Part shown: piece by piece, positions 45,548 to 53,624 of the stretch
Layout: each line of letters begins with the position of its first letter
How positions within the stretch are numbered: the stretch's first letter is position 1
From: Herminiimonas fonticola
Lineage (GTDB): Bacteria > Pseudomonadota > Gammaproteobacteria > Burkholderiales > Burkholderiaceae_D
Assembly (NCBI RefSeq): GCF_003293745.1
Contig: NZ_PTLZ01000004.1
Location: forward strand, 124,001 to 188,000
Length of the DNA: 64,000 nt
Reading direction: 5' to 3'
Notes under the pieces: model-generated
What the model saw: the letters and a program-made list of their open reading frames with translations, nothing else
What the model was told of the DNA's origin: nothing
Database searches by the model: none
Made by a program: the position numbers and the translations under genes

Positions 45548-45587
45548 AAAATCCCTTGAGAGCCTGAATTCTCAAGGGATTTTTTTA
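45548..45587. terminator. Bidirectional terminator between dps and the UspA gene
   Basis: ATCCCTTGAGA and TCTCAAGGGAT form an 11-bp stem with an 8-nt loop, followed by T7 on the plus strand and preceded by A6. Confidence 0.88.
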
Positions 45588-45629
45588 TTACTTGATGCCG
45601 CGCGCCGATTTTTCAGATTGTTAATGCTG

Positions 45630-46073
45630 TCAGCGAAATACCAGTACCGGTAGGGTCGAATGCGCCAATACCTTTTGCGTTTCGCTGCCGACAAACAGCT
45701 TGTTCAAACCTTTGCGTCCATGCGAGGCCATGAAAATCACATCGCAATTATTCTGTTCTGCTGCGCGCACGATTTCTTCATACGGACTGAAAGACAGGGC
45801 GACTGCAGTCTTGCATGTCACGCCCTGAGCGCGGGCAAGCACCGCTGCCTTGTCAACATTATGCTGTGCGATTTCCTGCGCTTTCTCGTCATAGGCAACC
45901 GAGTCCATTGGAAATACGCCTGTTCCTTCAACCAGTGCCGAGTACACATACGGCTCGGCGACGCAGAGCGTGACGAGCTCGCCGTTCATGGCTTTGGCAA
46001 ACTCTATCGCGGCATTGATGGCTTTGTCGGATAAGGGCGAGCCGTCTGTTGGTACGAGGATTTTCTTGAACAT
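45630..46073 (-). CDS. Universal stress protein, UspA family
   Basis: The protein has 147 residues and one Usp domain. The ATP-binding motif G-x2-G-x9-G-S is present at the C-terminus (SHGRKGLNKLFVGSETQKVL), so it belongs to the ATP-binding, FLJ/MJ0577-like branch. It starts FKKILVPTDGSPLSDKAINAA. CAGGAGA lies just before the ATG at 46073. It lies just outside the genomic island. Confidence 0.93.
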   Translation of the reverse strand: MFKKILVPTDGSPLSDKAINAAIEFAKAMNGELVTLCVAEPYVYSALVEGTGVFPMDSVAYDEKAQEIAQHNVDKAAVLARAQGVTCKTAVALSFSPYEEIVRAAEQNNCDVIFMASHGRKGLNKLFVGSETQKVLAHSTLPVLVFR

Positions 46074-46212
46074 GGTTTTCTCCTGTGATTGGAAAACGTG
46101 TGATTACCTGACCATGATATGCCTGCGCGCCCGGGCGCGAACTTGTTCCAGATCAAAAAACGGCTGCTTAGGCAGTCAGCGCTGCCTCAAGTGCAGAGGG
46201 GGTACTGAAATG

Positions 46213-46344
46213 CTGCAGTACGGAAATACGTCGGGCAACAAAAAACCCGCGCTCTCGTGAGAGGAACGCGGGTTTATGCATTTCTTGTTCTTGGTGGTGA
46301 TAGGTGGATTTGAACCACCGACCCCAGCATTATGAGTGCTGTGC
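46213..46344. repeat. attL: left 132-bp direct repeat of the tRNA-Met island
   Basis: These 132 bp are identical to 59373-59504. The repeat holds the tRNA terminator hairpin and the 3' 53 nt of a tRNA-Met gene. Identity breaks at the same base on each side, so the two copies mark the ends of an inserted element with a period of 13,160 bp. Confidence 0.92.
46292..46344 (-). pseudogene. 3' fragment of tRNA-Met left by island insertion
   Basis: It contains the anticodon arm, T arm, acceptor 3' strand and encoded CCA, but lacks the first 24 nt. After 46344 the sequence is island DNA. It cannot fold into a complete tRNA. Confidence 0.9.
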
Positions 46345-46451
46345 CATAGCGTGTGAGCGATTGAAATAATCCATTTAAATCAATAGCTTGCGCGGAACGC
46401 TCCGCTTTCCCAGTATGTTTGCTCAACTCTATATCAACTGGCTGATTATAG

Positions 46452-47540
46452 ATGGGTGAAACAGTGGCTAATATTACTGAGCGTAAGGGTAAGTATCACG
46501 TCCGTGTTTATCGAAAAGAAGGTGCCGTGTGTAAGTCTTTCATATTACGGAAGGACGCACTGGCTTGGGCAAGACAGGTTGAATCAGACATTCAATCGGG
46601 TCGGTGGCGCCCCCCAAGCGCAAATAACGCAATGACGTTAAAAGAAGCTCTGAACCGGTACAGCGCCGACGTGACGGTCGCTAAAAAGGGTGCGGCACAA
46701 GAGACTTACGTTATCCAGGCAATCATCAGAGATCGCTTGTCAGCGTCCCCTTTGCTATCTATTAAGCCTGTGGACATTGCTTCACTACGTGACAGGTGGC
46801 TTGCAACACTCGCTCCCGCCACAGTACGTCGGCGTTTGGCTATCCTTTCACATTGCTTTGAAATCGCACACAAAGAGTGGGCGATTGAAGTCACCAACCC
46901 ATTGCTTTCGATTCGAAAGCCTACTGTCAGTAACGGGCGTAATCGCCGCTTGCTGCCAGGCGAACTGGAGGCGGTACTCAAAACATCAAAAAGCGCGGAG
47001 TTGTCGCCGATCGCCCACTTGGCGGTAGAGACCGCCATGCGTCTTTCCGAGATAATCCAACTTCAATGGTGTGACGTGAGTTTGGCGAAACGTTTTATCT
47101 CATTGAAAGATACGAAAAATGGAACCGGTCGTGTTGTTCCATTGAGTCCAGAGGCAGTGGCAATTTTGCAGCGGCTGCAACCACGATCTGAGGGCGCTTT
47201 ATTTAGATCAAATGGGGCTGTGATTAGTAAAGCTTGGCGAAGGGCGCTGACGGGCGCATACAGCCTTTATAAAAGGCAATGTGTTGAGTCCGGTAGTGCG
47301 CTACTAGCTGGATATTTGAGCGATCTGCACTTTCATGATTTGCGACACGAAGCAACGAGCAGATTGTTTGAAAGAGGAGTATTTGGCACGATGGAGGTGG
47401 CGTCAATTACTGGTCACAAAACGCTACAGATGCTCTCACGTTACACCCATCTCAATGCCACTCTTCTAGCTGAGAGATTGGCACACTCTTCGAATCAAAG
47501 TGCAGTTGTTGCAGACGCCGTTAGGAAAGGAGATGTGTGA
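46452..47540 (+). CDS. Tyrosine recombinase (phage-type integrase)
   Basis: The protein has 362 residues. An N-terminal arm-binding part and a SAM-like core-binding domain (about 60-150) lead to the catalytic domain, with R197 (ETAMRLSEI), K222 region, H295-x-x-R298 (HDLRHEATS), H322 (ITGHKT) and the nucleophile Y331 (SRYTHL). It is the expected enzyme for inserting the island into the tRNA-Met gene: it lies 108 bp inside attL and points into the island. The start is the ATG at 46452. A small gene overlaps its stop. Confidence 0.92.
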   Translation: MGETVANITERKGKYHVRVYRKEGAVCKSFILRKDALAWARQVESDIQSGRWRPPSANNAMTLKEALNRYSADVTVAKKGAAQETYVIQAIIRDRLSASPLLSIKPVDIASLRDRWLATLAPATVRRRLAILSHCFEIAHKEWAIEVTNPLLSIRKPTVSNGRNRRLLPGELEAVLKTSKSAELSPIAHLAVETAMRLSEIIQLQWCDVSLAKRFISLKDTKNGTGRVVPLSPEAVAILQRLQPRSEGALFRSNGAVISKAWRRALTGAYSLYKRQCVESGSALLAGYLSDLHFHDLRHEATSRLFERGVFGTMEVASITGHKTLQMLSRYTHLNATLLAERLAHSSNQSAVVADAVRKGDV

Positions 47541-47740
47541 TGTGGGACATGATTTTAACGATCTCAAAGGATCGTCAGCATTACGCCAAAATATCGTTAC
47601 AGCGTGACTATGATGTCGCCGTCGCACAGGCAAGGGATTTCGTAAGACGTTTTCCGGAGTCAGAAGGTTTCAGGGTGACACTATATCGATATCGGAACGA
47701 TGGGGAGCCTATTGCATTCCAGGATATCGCTAAGGTTTAG
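47540..47740 (+). CDS. Uncharacterised 66-residue protein coupled to the integrase
   Basis: I do not recognise a family. The ATG at 47540 shares a base with the integrase TGA, and AGGAAAGGAG lies just upstream, so translation coupled to the integrase is likely. The protein is soluble and basic with a mixed alpha/beta pattern (ILTISKDRQHYAKISLQ, then AVAQARDFVRRF). It has no clear helix-turn-helix of the excisionase type. The coupling suggests a role in recombination or control of the element, but this is only context. Confidence 0.6.
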   Translation: MWDMILTISKDRQHYAKISLQRDYDVAVAQARDFVRRFPESEGFRVTLYRYRNDGEPIAFQDIAKV

Positions 47741-47796
47741 TCGTGACGATGGGAGCCGTGTGAAGCATGCTGGCTGATAGCCCGTTCGCTATCGGC

Positions 47797-48915
47797 CTAT
47801 TCAGGGATTCTTGGGCGCTTATCGCTCGATAACCCCAAGAGAATTCTCTTGATCCAGTTTGGATTGGCGTATTCGTGTCGCGCAATGATGGTGTTTAAAT
47901 GTTGGACAAACTTGTGAGCATCAGCGAAATAATTTGGATACGCTTCTTTCAGGCTGCTTAGTGAGTGTGTTGATACCAAGGCGACAATAACCTCAGGATT
48001 GTTTGCACTACTTCGTTCCTTTTGCAAATATTCGTCCAGCGCATTAGTGTATTCAGGAATGCCAAAGAAGTCATACCGAAGAGTTTTTTCGCGTGTATCG
48101 ATAGATATCAAGTAATAACCTTCTACCCATTTAATACCTTCCTCATCCAGGATGCGAAGAGATGTATTGTAAGCCTCGAACTTGTCGAGAACGGCCAGCT
48201 TTCTTGCTAGGCGAGCTACTTCGGCACAGCTCTCCATGTGGGATTCATCATTGATAACGACACCATCCAGTTCCGAGAATGCTTCACCTGCGGCTGAGAA
48301 AAAATTCAACCAATCCGGCCTGCCATCATCATTTTTTAATGCCTGCTTTGTGAATAAATCAATGATTTCTACAGCGGTTGCCCAAGCATGCTGTACTTCG
48401 GTGCGCAGCTGGATTTCTATAACGAAAGCAGTATTCCCCTGTTCTCCAGGAAACTTGCCGATCATATGAACGCCGCGGTATCCATCTTTCTTCGGCGTTT
48501 GAATATAGTCACGTTCACGATATATTCCACGCGTTTTAAGAGCGCGTCGCACTTTGTTAACATGACGCAAAGACCTAAGCACAACTCGGCATCCTCCGAC
48601 ATCTTGCATATTTTGAAGTAGCATGCCGGACTCACGGTTCAGCTTGGCAATTATCGATGGCGTACGCTTTAATCTTTTAGCGATAATCGCTGCTTTGTCC
48701 TTTTGAGTCACGACAGCTAGTTCAGAAACAGCATGGTCGAGCGGGGTAATATGGCACGCGCGCCAATACGACAACGCCTTGAGCGCTTCGAGATGCGCAT
48801 CAGGGTTGTCGATAGAAATACTGGTTTTTTTAAGAGTCTCTCCTGCTCGCCCGACAGCCGTTTTGGAATAGATGGAGCTTGATTTCTCGATTATTTTTTC
48901 CGCAGCTTTTTTCAT
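47797..48915 (-). CDS. RelA/SpoT-domain protein (small alarmone synthetase/toxSAS-like)
   Basis: The protein has 372 residues. An N-terminal helical part (1-65) leads to a RelA/SpoT nucleotidyltransferase domain (about 70-215): KRLKRTPSIIAKL, MQDVGGCRVV, the GYRGVHMIG motif and EIQLRTEVQHAWA, which is the synthetase core. There is no HD hydrolase domain and no TGS/ACT region, so it is a single-domain type. A C-terminal extension of about 150 residues has no assigned function. Such proteins make (p)ppGpp/(p)ppApp or, as toxSAS toxins, pyrophosphorylate tRNA in phage defence. The ATG at 48915 is chosen over an adjacent TTG. It is divergent from the GIY-YIG-like gene. Confidence 0.85.
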   Translation of the reverse strand: MKKAAEKIIEKSSSIYSKTAVGRAGETLKKTSISIDNPDAHLEALKALSYWRACHITPLDHAVSELAVVTQKDKAAIIAKRLKRTPSIIAKLNRESGMLLQNMQDVGGCRVVLRSLRHVNKVRRALKTRGIYRERDYIQTPKKDGYRGVHMIGKFPGEQGNTAFVIEIQLRTEVQHAWATAVEIIDLFTKQALKNDDGRPDWLNFFSAAGEAFSELDGVVINDESHMESCAEVARLARKLAVLDKFEAYNTSLRILDEEGIKWVEGYYLISIDTREKTLRYDFFGIPEYTNALDEYLQKERSSANNPEVIVALVSTHSLSSLKEAYPNYFADAHKFVQHLNTIIARHEYANPNWIKRILLGLSSDKRPRIPE

Positions 48916-49039
48916 CAATCAGACAATTTTTGAATTAGGCGTTCATTCTAACAAGATCGGGCTGGCCGATTAAAATTGCACGTAGCGAACTTGATCAAAT
49001 CAATTGATTTTTTCTAATCAAAATATAAAAGAAGAGTAA

Positions 49040-49741
49040 ATGAAAACCTTGCCCATCGAGTTCGAACCAACGGCCTCATTCTGCTATAAGTTCGCTCGGT
49101 ATCACATGCTCCCAGAACTCGCATTAGAACCTGAAGCGACTTCCGGCGAGCCATTCAAACTAAACCTGGTGATTAACAGAGTCATCGCTAGATATTTCTC
49201 AGAACAGGAATTAAACCTTAGCTATCCAGCTCGTGATGCAGAGGGAAAAATGCATCAGGTCGGGAGTGCGTTGAGATTTTTCGCCTCGCATAGAGCCAAG
49301 ATTGGACCAGAATCTCCGTTTGTGTGGTTGGGGCAGTCGGGAATGTATCGTCTCAAATCCGATGTAGAGTTCACGCAGGAGGCGGTTGCAGATGAAGATG
49401 AGGCAATCGAAGAACAGGTTGATATAGAACATCGTGGCTGGCTTTACGCTTTTTCATTCCCCGCAATTAAAAAAACTGTTGATCCATTTCCTATAAAAAT
49501 CGGGTTCACTGGTGCCGCCGATGTCGAAACGCGTGTCTTTGGACAGTGCAAGGGTTCTGGTTTTTTTGAAAAACCAGAAATTCTCGGACGTTGGCAAGTA
49601 ACACGAGTTACCCAGATAGAAAGCGCTGTTCATGCTGTTCTTAAGGCTAGAGGTCGTTGGATAGAAGATGCACCGGGATGTGAGTGGTTTACGACAACTG
49701 TGAGCGAAGTGCAGTCAATTGTTGAGTTTATTGAGACGTAG
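49040..49741 (+). CDS. T5orf172/GIY-YIG-like nuclease-domain protein
   Basis: The protein has 233 residues. The N-terminal about 110 residues look helical and may form a winged helix (SALRFFASHRAKIGPESPFVWL...GMYRL). An acidic linker (118-130) follows. The C-terminal domain matches the T5orf172 branch of GIY-YIG: GWLYAFSF (133-140), IKIGFTGAADVETRV (152-166) with R165, an E...H pair (E194, H198) and EWF at 215-217. GIY-YIG enzymes cut DNA at mobile or restriction loci; activity here is not proven. GAAGAG precedes the ATG at 49040. A terminator follows at 49871. It lies 124 bp from the divergent RelA/SpoT gene. Confidence 0.7.
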   Translation: MKTLPIEFEPTASFCYKFARYHMLPELALEPEATSGEPFKLNLVINRVIARYFSEQELNLSYPARDAEGKMHQVGSALRFFASHRAKIGPESPFVWLGQSGMYRLKSDVEFTQEAVADEDEAIEEQVDIEHRGWLYAFSFPAIKKTVDPFPIKIGFTGAADVETRVFGQCKGSGFFEKPEILGRWQVTRVTQIESAVHAVLKARGRWIEDAPGCEWFTTTVSEVQSIVEFIET

Positions 49742-49870
49742 TCGCGGTCACTTGAATTGGACTATCAGTGGCATCAGTACGTATTGTTCAAAAGGGTGGA
49801 CTACCAGACCTGGCAATTAATTTTGCGTAGGGTTGTGCGCTTTCCAATATAGAGCCGATGATACCTTCAC

Positions 49871-49908
49871 AAAAAGCCTGCTTCCATAACGGACGCGGGC
49901 TTTTTGTT
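49871..49908 (+). terminator. Rho-independent terminator after the GIY-YIG-like gene
   Basis: AAAAAGCCTGC pairs with GCGGGCTTTTT (one G-U pair, 13-nt loop) with T run and a T-rich tail. Confidence 0.8.
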
Positions 49909-50395
49909 TGCTCAATCATGAAGATGCGAAGGGCAATCGTAATAAGGGACGTCGAGGTCAGCGCAATAGCTTTTTTAAGGTAATTTGCAGGTTATTTTTT
50001 CGTCAGAAATCGACACAAAATCAGGTTGTATAAGAATGCATCGTAAGTATCTGATTTGTATGAAAAAACATCGATAATTTGTGACGAGTAGTGTAGTACG
50101 GGAAGCCGACCAATTTGGAGGTTTTTCTCGTCACATTCTAAGCACACGAAGTCCTAGGAATATAAGGTTTCATTAGTAGGCTATGAGTCCGTCATTCCAG
50201 GTTTGCCAAGACATATCCTTATACAAACGACCCATCTCCATCCAAGCTCTGACGCATACCTTTCGGACATATGTAGTCGCTAAGCGACGCCTGAATTCAG
50301 TCTCGCTTTGGCAAAAAATCCCCCATAAAAATCTTTTTAAGTTCGTAACCTACTGAATTAAAAGAGATTTTTTCATCGAAAATTGCCAACACAAA
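49909..50395. other. Island spacer without a supported gene
   Basis: This AT-rich stretch of about 490 bp has no frame with a ribosome binding site or protein-like composition. It probably carries the promoter of the 286-residue gene. Confidence 0.4.
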
Positions 50396-50439
50396 GCCTA
50401 AATTCGCTTAGTAGCATATGGCGGCTGCCAAATTTAGGC
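50396..50439 (+). promoter_or_regulatory. Inverted repeat upstream of the 286-residue gene
   Basis: GCCTAAATT (50396-50404) and AATTTAGGC (50431-50439) form a 9-bp inverted repeat with a 26-bp spacer, ending 20 bp before the AGGAGG ribosome binding site. It could be an operator or a translational hairpin. Confidence 0.45.
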
Positions 50440-50469
50440 AGTTGCGCACGCCAACTACAGGAGGGTTAT

Positions 50470-51330
50470 ATGACACACGAAAATATCAACGAATTGAAGC
50501 CGGTGAATGGGATGGCTAACGCCAGCACAGCAAATAATAGTTTTATCGGCGCCGCCACCCCGCTGCTTAGCAAGGTAAGGAGTAAGACAAACGGCGCGCT
50601 GGAAGAGGTTCTGGACACGATGGTCAATAAGCGTTCGAGTTCTACAAAAAAACTGTGGGATTACACAGCCATTCGCTCGTTTGTATGCGCTATTAACTTG
50701 GTGATGAACGAGCGTGGTTTGAGACCCCCCCGCTTCCGAGAGTTGCGGAAGGTGCCATTCAAGCGTAGACCAGCTTCTTTTTCAACCGTAAAAGTTCCCG
50801 GCGTGCCTAATCCATCCTTGCTTACGCCAGAACAAGAGCTGTTGAGTTCAGATCGAAAAATGATTGATCTTCACTGGTTGTATGCACAAGGAAAGCGCGA
50901 CAGGGTAAAGGATCGGACTTACCGTGATCTCTTTGATCAGCCTGAATTTGATTTTGAACTTGCAGCTGAATTCCTGGCTAATGATTGGACATCGGAAGCA
51001 CGAGTCAACTCAATTTTTAAACTTACCGATGTAGAGCAATGGCAATTGGCGTCGCTTGTTTCTAATTCAATACAGAAACAGTGGCAGAAGATCGACGACC
51101 AGGCACTTAATGTCGATAGAATTTTGCGCAATCATGCGTTGATCCGTCCACAACTTGCTGCCGATGTTAAAGACTTCAAATACTTGTGGGTTGCCAATGA
51201 AATTGCTGGTGGCACTTCGCAATCATTGGTGGCGAGGGTCTTGGGATGGCAGAAGGGAGAGCCTCCGCTTTCTGCTTCAACGATCTCAGCCAAGCTGAAG
51301 AAAATGAAAAGATGGACTGTGGCTAGGTAA
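50470..51330 (+). CDS. Uncharacterised island protein, 286 residues
   Basis: I do not recognise a family. The ATG at 50470 follows a perfect AGGAGG at 50459-50464, which is preferred to an in-frame start at 50383. There is no signal peptide or membrane segment. The N-terminal 45 residues are low in charge and Asn/Ala/Thr-rich. The middle is basic (RKVPFKRRPASFS). The C-terminus GTSQSLVARVLGWQKGEPPLSASTISAKLKKMKRW resembles a helix-turn-helix plus wing of a DNA-binding protein. A role in transcription or replication control of the island is possible but only inferred. It stands alone between two gene-free spacers. Confidence 0.65.
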   Translation: MTHENINELKPVNGMANASTANNSFIGAATPLLSKVRSKTNGALEEVLDTMVNKRSSSTKKLWDYTAIRSFVCAINLVMNERGLRPPRFRELRKVPFKRRPASFSTVKVPGVPNPSLLTPEQELLSSDRKMIDLHWLYAQGKRDRVKDRTYRDLFDQPEFDFELAAEFLANDWTSEARVNSIFKLTDVEQWQLASLVSNSIQKQWQKIDDQALNVDRILRNHALIRPQLAADVKDFKYLWVANEIAGGTSQSLVARVLGWQKGEPPLSASTISAKLKKMKRWTVAR

Positions 51331-51436
51331 TTCCTAGTGTCGGCTGCTGCTGGCCGAAACAATTCGTATGTGGGCCTATATAACTAATTGATATCTATGA
51401 ATAAAGGCTCACTCCGTGCTTATTTCTGTGGCTATA

Positions 51437-51492
51437 GGTTTATAAGTTAATAGGTTTGTAGGTTTATACGTTTTTAAGTTAATACGTTTATA
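51437..51492 (+). repeat. Seven in-register tandem octamers
   Basis: The 56 bp divide exactly into seven 8-bp units: GGTTTATA, AGTTAATA, GGTTTGTA, GGTTTATA, CGTTTTTA, AGTTAATA, CGTTTATA (consensus NGTTTATA). A weaker eighth unit TGGCTATA precedes. It lies 400 bp upstream of hsdM and after the 286-residue gene. No protein is encoded. Confidence 0.85.
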
Positions 51493-51497
51493 TTTTT

Positions 51498-51532
51498 AGG
51501 CGACCTGCGGCGCTAGGCGACTAGCGTCGCCT
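51498..51532. repeat. Nested palindromes after the octamer array
   Basis: AGGCGAC-TAGC-GTCGCCT (51515-51532) is a perfect 7-bp stem-loop; it overlaps CGCTAG-GCGA-CTAGCG (51511-51526). A further direct AGGCGAC copy lies at 51498-51504. These could be alternative cruciforms or protein sites. Confidence 0.6.
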
Positions 51533-51652
51533 CAACACCAATTTACTTTAATTTTCAAATCTATAGCGGAATGGAAGCAGTTTCGGAAATTAGATAACTA
51601 AATTGTAAGGACGTTTGTATCCATGCCGGCTCCCGCGCTCTGCGCGTTTGCC

Positions 51653-51739
51653 GGCTAATTTAATTGCGGTCGCGAAAAGACATTCAGCCAGGATTAGACC
51701 CCCTTGCCTTAACTTAACAAAGCAGTAGGCTAATTTAAT
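51653..51739. repeat. Direct 12-mer repeat and flanking inverted repeats upstream of hsdM
   Basis: GGCTAATTTAAT occurs at 51653-51664 and 51728-51739. The first copy overlaps a GCCGGC pair (51625 and 51650); the second lies between GTAGGC (51725) and GCCTAC (51742). No supported gene lies in 51331-51899. Confidence 0.6.
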
Positions 51740-51899
51740 CTGCCTACGCAGGGCGGTCATTGATCGTCTTACCCGCGCCTAGCGAGTGCGCAAAACGGGA
51801 GTTCCGACGGTTGTGATGAGCGATGGATAGTTCCGACACTTCGAGCATTGCCCCTATAATCTCCTCACGAAAATCAATCAAGACTGGCAAAGCACTTAC

Positions 51900-53624
51900 A
51901 TGACGCAGAAACTCACGCTTCAACAACTCGAATCTTATCTTTGGACAGCCGCCGATATCCTGCGCGGCAATATGGATGCATCGGAGTTCAAGGACTACAT
52001 CTTCGGAATGATGTTCCTGAAGCGCCTGTCAGACAGTTTCGATGAAGAGCAGGAAAAGGTCATCGCCCACTACGTCGGCATAGGTAAATCGAAGGCTGAA
52101 GCTGAAAAGCTAGCGCAGGATGAAGATGAGTATGACCAGACTTTCTTTGTGCCGGAACGGGCGCGCTGGAACACGCTCAAGGATCTGAAGCACGATATCG
52201 GCGCCGAACTGAATAAAGCCACCGAAGCGATTGAAGAACACAACACCAGCCTGGAAGGCGTGCTGGTCTCGATCGACTTCAACATCAAGAACAAGCTGTC
52301 CGACAAGAAGCTCGGCGATCTGCTCTCGCACTTCAGCAAGCACCGGTTGCGTAATGTTGATTTTGAATCGACCGATCTGCTTGGTACTGCTTACGAATAC
52401 CTGATCAAGATGTTTGCCGACTCCGCCGGTAAAAAAGGCGGTGAATTCTATACGCCGAGCGAAGTCGTGCAACTGCTGGTTGCCTTGCTCAAACCCCACG
52501 CCGGCATGCGCATATACGACCCTACAGTAGGCTCAGGCGGCATGCTGGTGCAAACCCGTAACTACCTAGTCAGTCACGGCGAGAACGCAGCCAACCTCTC
52601 GCTATACGGTCAGGAAATGAATTTGAATACCTGGGCGATCTGCAAGATGAACATGTTCCTTCACGGGGTGTTCAACGCCGACATACGCAAGGGCGATACC
52701 TTGCGCGAGCCGCAGCACGTCGAACATGGCGAGTTGATGCACTTTGATCGCGTGATCGCCAACCCGCCGTTCAGTCTGGCAGCGTGGGGCAAAGAAGAGG
52801 CTGACAACGATGGCTTTGGTCGCTTCCCTTACGGCACGCCACCCAAGGATTCTGGCGACTTGGCTTTCGTGCAGCACATGATTGCGTCGCTGAATAACGA
52901 TGGCATGATGGGCGTGGTCATGCCGCACGGCGTGTTGTTTCGCGGCTCCAGCGAGAAGGAAATCCGCAAAGGCATCTTGAACGACGACTTGTTGGAAGCC
53001 GTGATCGGCTTGCCTGCAGCATTGTTCTACGGCACGGGCATCCCTGCCAGTCTGCTCATCATCAACAAGAACAAGCCGAAAGAACGCAAAGGTAGAGTCC
53101 TCTTTATCAATGGCGAACTCGATTATGCAGAAGGCAAGAACCAGAACAGCCTGCGCGCCGAGGACATTGCCAAGATTGTTGCCACCTTCGAGCAATACGC
53201 TGGCATCAAGCGCTATGCCAAGGTAGTGACGCTGGCAGAGATCGCTGAGAACGACTACAACCTGAACATACGCCGCTACGCCGACACCTCGCCGCCGCCG
53301 GAAATTTTCGACGTGCGCGCATTGCTGCATGGCGGTGTGCCGGTGCGTGAAGTGCATGACGATTACATACAGGAAGAGATCCTGCGAGGCTTTGACGTGA
53401 CGGTAGTGTTCGTCAAACGCGATGCCGATTATTACGATTTCAAGCCGGAAATCACCAGCAAGGAAGTGATCCATGCACATCTGCCGTCCGACAACCCGGC
53501 GTTGATCGCGCAGTTTGAACGTTGGTGGGATAAGTACAGCGTGTCCTTGCATGAGCTGGATGTGCAAGTCGCGCAAGCGGAAGTAGTGATGAAGGGATAT
53601 TTGGCGGAGTTGGGGTATGAGTAA
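51900..53624 (+). CDS. hsdM: Type I restriction-modification system, DNA methyltransferase subunit
   Basis: The protein has 574 residues. It has the HsdM N-terminal helical domain ([37 protein letters not shown]) and an N6-adenine methyltransferase core with SAM motif DPTVGSGGM at 207-215 and catalytic NPPF at 288-291. It methylates adenines in the bipartite target chosen by HsdS and is needed for restriction by HsdR. The ATG at 51900 has only a weak ribosome binding site. It overlaps hsdS by 8 bp and heads the operon hsdM-hsdS-hsdR-DUF45. Confidence 0.95.
   Translation: MTQKLTLQQLESYLWTAADILRGNMDASEFKDYIFGMMFLKRLSDSFDEEQEKVIAHYVGIGKSKAEAEKLAQDEDEYDQTFFVPERARWNTLKDLKHDIGAELNKATEAIEEHNTSLEGVLVSIDFNIKNKLSDKKLGDLLSHFSKHRLRNVDFESTDLLGTAYEYLIKMFADSAGKKGGEFYTPSEVVQLLVALLKPHAGMRIYDPTVGSGGMLVQTRNYLVSHGENAANLSLYGQEMNLNTWAICKMNMFLHGVFNADIRKGDTLREPQHVEHGELMHFDRVIANPPFSLAAWGKEEADNDGFGRFPYGTPPKDSGDLAFVQHMIASLNNDGMMGVVMPHGVLFRGSSEKEIRKGILNDDLLEAVIGLPAALFYGTGIPASLLIINKNKPKERKGRVLFINGELDYAEGKNQNSLRAEDIAKIVATFEQYAGIKRYAKVVTLAEIAENDYNLNIRRYADTSPPPEIFDVRALLHGGVPVREVHDDYIQEEILRGFDVTVVFVKRDADYYDFKPEITSKEVIHAHLPSDNPALIAQFERWWDKYSVSLHELDVQVAQAEVVMKGYLAELGYE

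Noticed and set aside
46292-46344. A second functional tRNA-Met gene at the left end of the island
   Set aside because: Only the 3' 53 nt are present; the 5' acceptor strand and D arm are missing.
51437-51492. CRISPR array
   Set aside because: The units are 8 bp with no spacers, and no cas genes lie nearby.
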